A stretch of DNA of 64,000 nt from Bog-473 sp963730395 (GTDB taxonomy: Bacteria; Actinomycetota; Acidimicrobiia; Acidimicrobiales; RAAP-2): positions 1 through 64,000 of the forward strand of contig CAVSSK010000009.1 of assembly GCA_963730395.1 (NCBI GenBank), written 5' to 3'. Of this stretch, positions 38,662 to 47,029 are shown in pieces. Below the pieces are notes generated by a model, which was not told where the DNA came from, made no database searches, and saw only the letters and a program-made list of their open reading frames with translations. Every line of letters begins with the position of its first letter. Position 1 is the first letter of the stretch. A program made the translations under genes and the position numbers.

Positions 38662-38751
38662 AGCGCAATTTCTAGTCGACCGAGGTGCGGGAAGCGCCAA
38701 CTAAGCAGGTAGCGGCGTCGCGCGCCTGGCTGAGCGGGCTGAACGCCCAGG

Positions 38752-41110
38752 TCAGCGCAGTTCGACCGGGAGCGGTTCCGCGTGCACCACCGTCAGCCGC
38801 TTCGTCGGTCTGGTGAGGGCGACGTAGAGGGTCCGCAGGCCCCGTGTCGTCGCCACCGGCGGGCCCTCGCCGCCCGGCTCGTCGCCCACGGCGGCCACCA
38901 GCGACGGCTCGACGACGATGACCGAGTCGAACTCGAGCCCGTTGGTCTCGTCGGCCGGCAGCACCACCAGGCCCGCGGCGAGCCCGCTCGCCTGCCGGGT
39001 CACGCGGATCGACGGGGTCGAGACCGGCGTCGGCGAGGGCGCGGGTCAGCTCGGGCGAGCATGACGGCGGGCCCGAGGACCGCCACCCGGCCCGGGCGCG
39101 ACCGCCGCCACCTCCTCGCGGGCGAGCTCGGCCACGGCGGCGGCCGAGCCCGACCCGGGACGTCTGCACGATGCGCGGCTCGTGGCCCGACTGGCGCACC
39201 GGGCGAGGCGGCGTGATGGCGGGCGCCGCCACGGCCAGGACCCGTGCGGCCAGCGCCACGACCTCCGACGGGGTGCGGTAGCTCACCGTGAGCTCCACCA
39301 GCCGGGGTGGGCGCTGCGGGCTGAGGTGGCGGGTGACGTCGTCCCAGGACTGGGGCGCCCACGGTCCGGTCGCCTGCGCGATGTCGCCCACGACCGTCAT
39401 GGAGCCCGAGAGCGACCGGCGCGCCAGCATGCGCAGCTGCATGGGCGAGAGGTCCTGCACCTCGTCGACCACGATGTGGCCGAAGGAGCGGATCTCGTCC
39501 TCGGACCCCGAGGCCGGGCTGGTGACGGGGACCGGGGACGTCGCCAGCCCCTGGGGCCAGAACCCGCCCTCCTGCGCCGCCGCCTCCTCGTTCCTGTGGG
39601 CCCGGACGCGGTTGGCCCTGCCCCGCGGCGGGGGCCGAGCAGCGTGCGGGCCTCGTCGATGAGCGCGGTGTCGGCCACCGTCCAGTGCACGGCGTCGAGC
39701 GAGTCGCTGCGGGGCCGGTAGAGCCGCTGCACCTCCGCGCTGGTCAGGATCCCCCTGCCGGCGGCCGCCAGCAGCGGCCGGGCGCCGAGGAGGTCATGGA
39801 GGAACTCGTGCGGCGACAGCCGCGGCCACATGCGGTCCAGCGCCTCGGCCACCTCCGGGACGCGGCGTAGCCGCTGCGCCAGGTCGTTCTGTTCCTCCTG
39901 GCTGGCCGGCTCGTCAGCTTCGTCCCGGCCGGTCCTGCCGCCGGTACTCGTCGGACAGCGCGCGCAGCACCTGGGCCTCGACGAAGCGCCGGCGCGCGTT
40001 GTGCGTGCCGGCTCGACGGCGGGCCATGGCCACGATGTCCTCGGTCACGCTGGCACGCAGCCGCAGCACGCCGGCACCGAACGGGATCTCCGACGTCGCG
40101 GCGCAGCGGGCGCTGGCGGGTGCGCACGGCGCGCGCCAGCACCTTGACCATGCGCACGTCGCCCTTCAACTTGGCGACAGCGGAGTCGTCGACGCCGCGT
40201 ACCCGCACCTCGGGCACCAGCCCCGCCACCGTCGACAGGCTCACGCCCGTCTCGCCCAGCGAGGGGAGGACCTGCTCGATGTAGCGCAGGAAGAGCGGGT
40301 TGGGCCCGACCACGAGCACGCCCTGGCGCTCGAGCGGGAAACGGTGGGTGTAGAGCAGGTAGGCGGCGCGGTGCAGCGCCACCGCCGTCTTGCCGGTCCC
40401 CGGGCCGCCCTGGACGACCAGGACCCCGGCCAGGGGGGAGCGGATGATCTCGTCCTGCTCGCGCTGGATGGTGCCGATGATGTCGCCCATGTGCCCGGTC
40501 CGGGCCTGCCCGAGCGCGGAGAGCAGCGCCCCGGGGCCGCCCAGCACCATGCCGTCGGACAGCAGCCGCTCCCCCTCGCCGTGCCCGTCGGCGCCGGCCG
40601 CGACCCCCGGGGCGGCCACCACGGTGCCCCGACCGTCGGGGTCGACGAAGTACTCGTCCTCCAGCCCGAGCACGGTCCGGCCGCGCACGCGAGGTGGCGG
40701 CGCCGGGCGAGCCCCTGCGGGTCGAGACCGGTCGCCCGGTAGAACGGCTCGGCCACCGGCGCGCGCCAGTCGACGACGAGCGGCTCGTGGTCGGGGCCCG
40801 AGACGGCCAGGCGGCCGATGTGGAAGGACTCACCGAGCGCCGTGCCCTCTGCGCCACCTTCGTCGGGGTCGGGCAACCGGTCGATGCGGCCGAAGTAGAG
40901 CGCCTGGTCGCCGATGTCGAGCTGCTCCAGGCGGGCCAGGCTGGTCCGCACCACGATGTCGCGCTCGGTGCGGGACTGGAAGGTGCCGCCCCGCCCGAGG
41001 TCCAGGACGCCCTGGAGCATCTGGCGCGCCTCGCCCCGCATGAACTCCAGCCCGTCGTAGGCACGGTTGAGGAACTCCTGCTCATCCTGCAGGTCGGGAT
41101 GTTCGGGCAC
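38752..41110 (-). CDS. helD: HelD-like UvrD-family ATPase (heavily frameshifted)
   Basis: A superfamily 1 ATPase of about 780 residues, matching HelD proteins that dislodge RNA polymerase from DNA. The N-terminal coiled-coil arm region starts at PEHPDLQDEQEFLNRAYDGL. Helicase motifs follow: GGPGTGKTAVALHRAAYLL (I), DEVQDLSPMQLRML (II), VVGDIAQATGPW (III), NGLEFDSVIVVEP (V) and YVALTRPTKRLTVVH (VI). At least six indels interrupt it (about 40690, 40105, 39935, 39625, 39160, 39020). Some actinobacterial relatives (HelR) give rifamycin tolerance. The start is a GTG preceded by GGGAGAG. Confidence 0.85.
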
Positions 41111-41203
41111 CTCTCCCCTTTCTCCCCCTTGCCCACGGGGAAACGGTTCAGTCTAGACGCCCCGCACAGCCCCGAACGCCGGGGTAGCGGGCGTGGTGAC
41201 GCC

Positions 41204-41209
41204 TACGAT
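41204..41209 (+). promoter_or_regulatory. Probable -10 element of the ybjQ-hem operon
   Basis: TACGAT, 22 nt before the ATG, would give a leader of about 16 nt with ribosome site GAAAGGA. The surrounding 14-mer is identical to the leaderless SDR promoter at 31918. Confidence 0.5.
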
Positions 41210-41231
41210 GAGCCGGACCGAAAGGACTGCC

Positions 41232-41555
41232 ATGCTCATCTCGACCATGAACGACGTGCCCGGCTACAAGGTGACCTCGGTCCTCGGCGAGGTCTTCGGC
41301 CTGACGGTCCGCTCGCGCAACGTCGGCTCCCAGTTCGGCGCCGCCTTCAAGTCCCTCGCCGGGGGCGAGCTCAAGGGGATGACGAAGAACCTGCAGCTCA
41401 GCCGGGAGGACGTCGTGAACCGGATGGTGACCGAGGCCGAGGCCCGCGGGGGCAACGCGGTGCTGGCCATGCGGTTCGACACCTCGGAGATGGGCGGGAA
41501 CTGGACCGAGATCTGCGCCTACGGCACGGCTGTCGTCATAGAGCCCCTCGGGTGA
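41232..41555 (+). CDS. YbjQ/UPF0145-family protein
   Basis: A 107-residue protein of the YbjQ family (DUF74), which forms pentamers of unknown role. Core segments are MNDVPGYKVTSVLGEVFGL near the start and RGGNAVLAMRFDTSEMG in the middle. ATG 41232 follows GAAAGGA. The stop overlaps hemE (GGTGAA), making it the first gene of the haem operon. A role in haem or metal handling is suggested only by this position. Confidence 0.9.
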   Translation: MLISTMNDVPGYKVTSVLGEVFGLTVRSRNVGSQFGAAFKSLAGGELKGMTKNLQLSREDVVNRMVTEAEARGGNAVLAMRFDTSEMGGNWTEICAYGTAVVIEPLG

Positions 41556-42613
41556 ACCGGGAGGCAGATGCCCGCACTGACCTCGTGCGCGCCTGCTTGC
41601 GGGAACCGGTGACCCGCACGCCGGTGTGGTTCATGCGCCAGGCCGGGCGGTCGCTCCCCGAGTACCGGGCGGCGCGGGGTGAGGGCTCCATCCTCTCGGC
41701 CATCGCCGACGCCGCCCTCTCCGCCGAGCTGACCCTCCAGCCGGTGCGCCGCTACGGCGTGGACGCCGCCATCCTGTTCTCCGACATCGTCGTGCCGCTG
41801 CACGCCATCGGCTTCGGCGTCGAGGTGGAGCCGGGCCGCGGGCCGGTGGTGGCCGAGCCGTTCCGGGGCGAGGCCGACCTCGCCCGCCTGCGACCGTTCG
41901 AGCCCGACGTCGACGCCCCCTACGTCGGCGACACGGTGCGCCTCGTGGCCGAGGAGCTCGCCGGCTCGGGCGTCGCCCTGATCGGCTTCGCCGGGGCACC
42001 CTTCACCGTGGCCAGCTACATCGTCGAAGGGCGGCCCGTCGCGCACCTTCGCCAAGGTGAAGGCGCTGATGCACGGCGCGCCCGCTGCTGTGGGCGCAGC
42101 TCACGGACCGGCTGGCCGCCATGGCGGTGGCCTCGCTCCGGGCCCAGGTCGCCGCGGGAGCCCAGGCCGTGCAGCTCTTCGACAGCTGGGCGGGATCGCT
42201 CTCACCCGACGAGTACGCGCGCTTCGCCCTGCCCGCCACCCGTAGCCGTGCTCGAGGGGGTCGCCGACCTGGGCGTGCCGACGATCCTCTTCGGCGTCGG
42301 CACCGGTGAACTGCTCGGGCTCATGGGCTCGGCGGGGTCCGACGTGGTCGGTGTCGACTGGCGCGTCCCTCTGGACGAGGCGCGTCGCCGCGTCGGGGAG
42401 GGCCATGCCGTGCAGGGCAACCTCGACCCCGCGCTGTGCCTGGCGCCCTGGCCCGTCGTGGAGGACGCGACGCGGACGGTCCTGGCCCGCGCCGCAGACG
42501 GGACCGGCACCGGGCACGTCTTCAACCTCGGCCACGGCGTCCTGCCCGAGACCGACCCGGGCATCCTCGGCGCCGTCGTCGACCTGGTGCACCAGGAGAC
42601 GGCGCCGGCGTGA
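41552..42613 (+). CDS. hemE: Uroporphyrinogen decarboxylase (frameshifted)
   Basis: Decarboxylates uroporphyrinogen III to coproporphyrinogen III in haem synthesis. The N-terminal signature PVWFMRQAGRSLPEYR is intact, as are LFSDIVVPLHAIG and the loop GFAGAPFTVASYIVEG. The C-terminal VQGNLDPALCLAP and FNLGHGVLPETDP are also family marks. Three extra bases (42038, 42084, 42244) break the frame; removing them gives PSRTFAKVKAL, GAPLLWAQLTDRL and ATRAVLEGVADLG. Length of about 352 residues is normal. GTG 41552 overlaps ybjQ, and the stop overlaps hemH. Confidence 0.94.
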   Translation: MNREADARTDLVRACLREPVTRTPVWFMRQAGRSLPEYRAARGEGSILSAIADAALSAELTLQPVRRYGVDAAILFSDIVVPLHAIGFGVEVEPGRGPVVAEPFRGEADLARLRPFEPDVDAPYVGDTVRLVAEELAGSGVALIGFAGAPFTVASYIVEGRPVAHLRQGEGADARRARCCGRSSRTGWPPWRWPRSGPRSPREPRPCSSSTAGRDRSHPTSTRASPCPPPVAVLEGVADLGVPTILFGVGTGELLGLMGSAGSDVVGVDWRVPLDEARRRVGEGHAVQGNLDPALCLAPWPVVEDATRTVLARAADGTGTGHVFNLGHGVLPETDPGILGAVVDLVHQETAPA

Positions 42614-43517
42614 CGTCGGGCGTGCTGCTGATGGCGCACGGCACTCCGGCCAGTGCGGGGGAGATCGCGCCCTTCTACACGCGCATCCGGCGGGGCCGCC
42701 CGCCCGAGCCGGCGCAGCTGGCCGAGCTCGAGGGCCGGTACGCGCGCCATCGGCGGTGTGTCCCCGCTGGCCGAGCGCACCCGGGCCCAGGTCGACGCGG
42801 TGCGCGCCGCGCTCGAGGCCCGCGCGCCCGGCCGCTACGTCGTCGAGTTCGGCGCCAAGCACACCGACCCCCTCATCGAGGACGCCGCCGGCGAGCTGGC
42901 CGGCGCCGGTCTCGAGCGGGTCGTCGGCCTCGTCCTCACCCCGCACGCGTCGTCGATGGGCTCGCAGGAGTACCTCGACCGCGCCGCCACCGCGTCGGCC
43001 TCGACGCGCGTTCGTCCCGATCGGCGCCTGGTACGCGGAGCCGGACTTCGTCACCGCTCCTGGCTGCGCGGGTCCGGGCCGCGCTGCGACGCGCAGCCGG
43101 GACGCAGCACTGTCATCTTCACGGCGCACTCGCTCCCCGAGCGCGTCCGGGAGGACGGCGACACCTACCCCGAGCAGGTGGCGGAGTCGGCGCGGCTGGT
43201 GGCCGACGCCGCCGGACTGCGAGCGCTGGGGCGTGGCCTGGCAGAGCGCCGGGCGGACCCCCGAACCCTGGCTCGGCCCCGACGTGCGCGACGAGGTGCG
43301 CCGCCTGGCCGCCGAGGGCGGCACCGACGCCGTCGTCGTGTGCCCGATCGGCTTCGTGTCCGACCACCTCGAGGTGCTCTACGACCTCGACGTGGAGCTG
43401 GCGGCCGTGGCGGCGGGCTGCGGCCTCGGCTACCGGCGCACGGCCTCGCTGAACGACGACCCCGCCTTCCTCGCCGTCCTGGCCGACGTGGTCACCGCCG
43501 CGGACGAGGCGAACTGA
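42610..43517 (+). CDS. hemH: Ferrochelatase, probably coproporphyrin type (frameshifted)
   Basis: Inserts iron into a porphyrin. It reads VLLMAHGTPASAGEIAPFYT at the start. The active-site His is in IFTAHSLPERV, and VVVCPIGFVSDHLEVLYDLD is the C-terminal signature. Five extra bases (42745, 43017, 43056, 43108, 43220) break it; each removal restores a family segment. Corrected length is about 300 residues. In actinobacteria this enzyme usually acts on coproporphyrin III (CpfC), so the product is probably coprohaem, finished by ChdC/HemQ, which is not in this window. GTG 42610 overlaps the hemE stop. Confidence 0.92.
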
Positions 43518-43518
43518 C

Positions 43519-44929
43519 GTGGCGCCCGGGCGGGTCGTCGTCGTCGGCGGTGGCATCAGCGGCCTGACCGCGGCGTGGGAGCTCTCGGGCGGTGCCCAAC
43601 CCCGTTCGGACGCTCCGGCGATCGTCGTGCTCGAGTCCTCGCCCCGTCTCGGGGGCGCGCTGCGCAGTGACGAGTTCGGCGGACGCGTGGTCGACATGGG
43701 GCCGGACGGTTTCCTCGGCCGGCGCCCCGAGGCCGTCGACCTGTGCCATGAGGTGGGGCTGGCCGACGCGCTGGTGCCGATCGCGGGGCGGGGCGCATCG
43801 GTGTGGGCCCGGGGACGCCTGCGGCCGCTGCCCGACGGGCTCGCCCTCGGCATCCCGACCCGCTTCTGGCCCACCGTGCGCTCCGGCGTCCTCGGCGTCC
43901 GGGGCCGGGCCGACCTCGCCCGCGACGCCGTCCTCCCGCGGCCCGACGTGCGGGGCCCCATCGGCGACCGCTCCGTCGGGCCGCTGGTGGCGCGCAAGCT
44001 CGGGCAGCGGGTCGTCGACACGCTGGTCGATCCCCTGATCGGCGGCATCCACGCCGGATCGGTGGACGACATGTCCGCCGCCGCCGTGTTCCCTCCCCTC
44101 CTGGCGGCCGCCCAGCGCCGGGGTGGCCTGATGCGGGCCCTGCGAGCCGAGGTCCCGGCCGCCGACCCGGACGGTCCGCCCCTGTTCTGGGCTCTCGACG
44201 GTGGCATGGCCTCCCTGGTGCGGACGCTGGCGGCGTGCCTGGCCGAGCGGGGCGTCGACATCCGCCTCTCCGCTCCCGCCGACCGCCTGGAGCGGGCCCG
44301 GGACGGCTGGGTCGTGTGGTCGGGCGGGCAGGCACTCGACGGCGGACGCAGCGGTGCTCGCCACCCCCGCCCCGGCGACGGCCACCCTGCTCCAACCCCA
44401 CGACGACGAGGCGGCCGGTCTGCTCCACGCGATCGAGTACGCCTCGGTCGTGCTCGTGACGTTCCGGGCCGACGCCGGCGACGTCCCCTCCGCACTGCAC
44501 GGCACCGGCTTCCTCGTGCCCCGCCGCAGCCCCCACAGGGGTCGCGACGCCTGGGCCGTGACGGCGTGCACCTTCTTGGACCGCAAGTGGCCCCACCTCG
44601 CCCGCGACGGGGAGGTCCTGCTCCGCGCGTCGCTCGGACGCATGGACGACCGGCGCCCCGAAGGGTGGAGCGACGAGGAGGCCGTGGACCGGGCCTGGGA
44701 CGAGCTCGGAGAGCTCCTGGGCGTCACGGGTCGGCCGCGGGAGGCGGTCGTCGTGCGGTGCCCCCACGCCCTCCCGCAGTACCGGGTGCACCACCTCTTG
44801 CGGACGGCGGGCGCCGAGGCGGCCGTGGCCCGCCTCGGCGGCGTCGCCGTGGCCGGCGCGGCGTACCACGGCGTCGGCATTCCGGCCTGCATCGCGAGCG
44901 GCCGGGCGGCGGCACACGCGCTCTTGTGA
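43519..44929 (+). CDS. hemY: Protoporphyrinogen/coproporphyrinogen oxidase, HemY type (frameshifted)
   Basis: An FAD-dependent porphyrinogen oxidase of about 470 residues. The FAD fold VVVVGGGISGLTAAWEL is at the N-terminus, with DMGPDGFLGRRPEAVDLCHE and the LVDPLIGGIHAGSVDDMSA segment typical of HemY. The C-terminal FAD contact is GVGIPACIASGRAAAHAL. One extra G at 44341 splits it; correction gives LDADAAVLATPAP. In gram-positive lineages HemY usually oxidises coproporphyrinogen III (CgoX). GTG 43519 is 1 nt after hemH. Confidence 0.93.
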
Positions 44930-46426
44930 ACCGACCGCCGCGCCGGGGCCGCGTGGCCGCCCCCTCGGTCGTGGCCGGTGTGCTCCTCGCGCTCTCACTC
45001 CCGCCTTGGGGGTGGTGGCCGCTCGGCCTGCTCGGAGCCGCGCTGCTCTACTGGCGCCTCGGTGGGCTCGGGCTGCGAGCGCGGGTGTGGTCGGGCTGGT
45101 TGGCCGGGCTGGGCTGCTACGGCATCGGGCTGGCGTGGGCCCGTGCCTTCAACTGGTACGGCGCGCGTCGGTGCTCGTCCTCGTCGAGGCTCTCTTCTTC
45201 GCGGCCGCCGCCGCGCTCACGCCACCGGTGCGGGGTCGTGCGCTCGCCTTCGTGGGCGCCTGCACGCTGGCCGAGGCGTTGCGCATGACCTGGCCTTTGG
45301 GCGGGCTCCCGCTCGGCGGGGTGTTCCTCGGCCAGGCGGACGGACCCCTCGTCGAGCTGGCGCGTCTGGGCGGTCCGCTCCTGATCACCGCGGGCCTCTG
45401 GGCCGGCGGGGTCGCCGTGGCGACGCTGGCGGCGTGGCTGTGGGCCCGCCTGCACCACGTCGGACGTCCGTCGGCGGTGGGCGCTGCGATCGTCGCCGGG
45501 GGGATCGTCGCGCTCGACGCTCGCCGGCACCGTCGCCCCCGATGGCGGCGGCGCGGTGCGCTCGGTGCGGGTGGCGCTGGTCCAAGGGGGTGGGCCGCGG
45601 GGGCTGAGCAAGGAACAGGTCTCGCCCACCACGGTCTACGCGGCGCAGGTCGCGGCGACCTCCCGCATCGCGTCCGCCCGCCCGCCACCTCAGCTGGTGC
45701 TCTGGCCCGAGGACGTGGTGGCGCTGGATCGCCCACTGGCCGGATCACCGCAGTCGGCGTTCCTGAGCAGGCTGGCCGAGGAACTACGCACGACGCTGGT
45801 CGTCGGGGTCACCGAGCCCGGCCCGGGCCGCGACGTTCCGCAACCAGGTCGTCGCCTGGGGGCCGGGTGGCCGTGTCGTGGGCGTGTTCGAGAAGGTGCA
45901 CCGGGTGCCCTTCGGCGAGTACGTGCCCGGCCGCTCTTTCTTCTCCCACCTGGCCGACCTCTCGGGCGTGCCGACCGATGCCGTCCCCGGGCACGGGACC
46001 GGGCTCATGCCCACGCCGGCCGGGTCCCTCGGGCTGCTGGTGTCCTTCGAGATCTTCTACGCCGGCCGCAGCCACTCGTCGGTGCGAGCGGGCGCGCAGC
46101 TGCTCGCCGTCCCCACGAACACGTCGTCGTACGCCACGTCACAGGTGCCGTCGCAGGAGATCGCCGCGGCGATGGTCCAGGCCGTCCAGACGGGTCGCGA
46201 CCTCGTCCAGGCGGCGCCCACCGGCTACAGCGCCGTCGTCACCAACCGCGGTGTCGTCGTGGCGCGCAGCACGCTGGGGCGGCGCCAGGTGCTCCTGGCC
46301 ACCGTGGCGCTCCGCCGCGGCCTGACGCCCTACGACCACTGGGGCGACCTCCCCGTCCTGGTCCTCTCGGTGATCGCGCTCGGCGCCGGCTGGGCCCGCC
46401 ACCTGCGATTCCGAGGTCAGTCGTAG
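44926..46426 (+). CDS. lnt: Apolipoprotein N-acyltransferase-like protein with Ser at the nucleophile position (frameshifted)
   Basis: A membrane protein of about 499 residues. An N-terminal set of about six helices begins VVAGVLLALSLPPWGWWPLG. A periplasmic nitrilase-fold domain follows with the catalytic Glu in LWPEDVVAL and Lys in FEKVHRVPFGEYVPG. The nucleophile position, normally Cys in a CYE/CWE context, reads LLVSFEIFYAG, a Ser (codon 46043-46045). Downstream family marks PTNTSSY and QAAPTGYSAVV are intact. Indels near 45170, 45519 and 45832 break the frame. It overlaps the hemY stop (GTGA) and the convergent HAD gene by 10 nt. It either acylates lipoproteins with altered chemistry or is an inactive paralogue. 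Confidence 0.85.
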
Positions 46427-46929
46427 TACCCCGAATGGATGTACACACAGGGCACGCCGGCTGCCACGTACATGGCGTGGTTCGACGGGTCGTCCTCGAA
46501 GGCGAGCCGCAGCTCGAACCCATGGGACCGCAGGTCCTCGACGACGGACTGCTTGAAGTCGGTCACCTGCGCGTAGTCCCCTCGAGAGCGCATCACCAGG
46601 AGGTCCCAGCGCAGCCCGTACCGCCTCAACCAGGCCACCGTCTGGGGCTGGACGCGTTGGGGCCGGCCGGTCAGGAGGATCACGTCGAGCGAGGGGTCGA
46701 GGAGCTCGAGCAGCCGGGCGATCTCCTCGATGACGGGGTCGTCCCCGCACGCCTCGAAGAAGGACGCCCAGTCCCGCTGGCCGCGTTCGAGGAAGTGCTG
46801 GCGGCCGGCAGCGTCGGACAGCACGCCGTCGATGTCGAAGACCACGGCCGGCCCGCGAGGGCGCGCGGCGCCGTCCTCGACACGCCACGTCCAATTCCCT
46901 TGTTCGCCCTCGGGCTGCGGTCCAGGCAC
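46417..46929 (-). CDS. HAD-superfamily phosphatase
   Basis: A 170-residue HAD hydrolase. Motif I is VVFDIDGVLSDA with both Asp residues, motif II is VILLTGRP, and the Lys/Asp motifs are in TDFKQSVVEDL and LAFEDDPSNHAMY. The arrangement resembles the polynucleotide-phosphatase or acid-phosphatase-like small HADs (no large cap). GTG 46929 is chosen because TAAGCT lies 8 nt upstream and the longer frame has no protein character. Substrate unknown. Confidence 0.86.
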   Translation of the reverse strand: MPGPQPEGEQGNWTWRVEDGAARPRGPAVVFDIDGVLSDAAGRQHFLERGQRDWASFFEACGDDPVIEEIARLLELLDPSLDVILLTGRPQRVQPQTVAWLRRYGLRWDLLVMRSRGDYAQVTDFKQSVVEDLRSHGFELRLAFEDDPSNHAMYVAAGVPCVYIHSGYYD

Positions 46930-46937
46930 GAAAGCCC

Positions 46938-46943
46938 AGCTTA
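46938..46943 (-). promoter_or_regulatory. -10 element of leaderless HAD promoter
   Basis: TAAGCT on the minus strand, 8 nt before GTG 46929, with no ribosome site between. Confidence 0.5.
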
Positions 46944-47029
46944 ACGGCGCGAACTCCAACCTCTGGATGAGGGACTCCTCCCAAATGGGGAGGAGTCGGC
47001 CCCCCCGGAGGTGACACGATGGACCTGGC

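Noticed and set aside
41552..46426. Programmed +1 frameshifting in the hem operon
   Set aside because: There are too many sites with no shared slippery sequence, and the same kind of shift occurs in unrelated genes. Sequence error explains it better.
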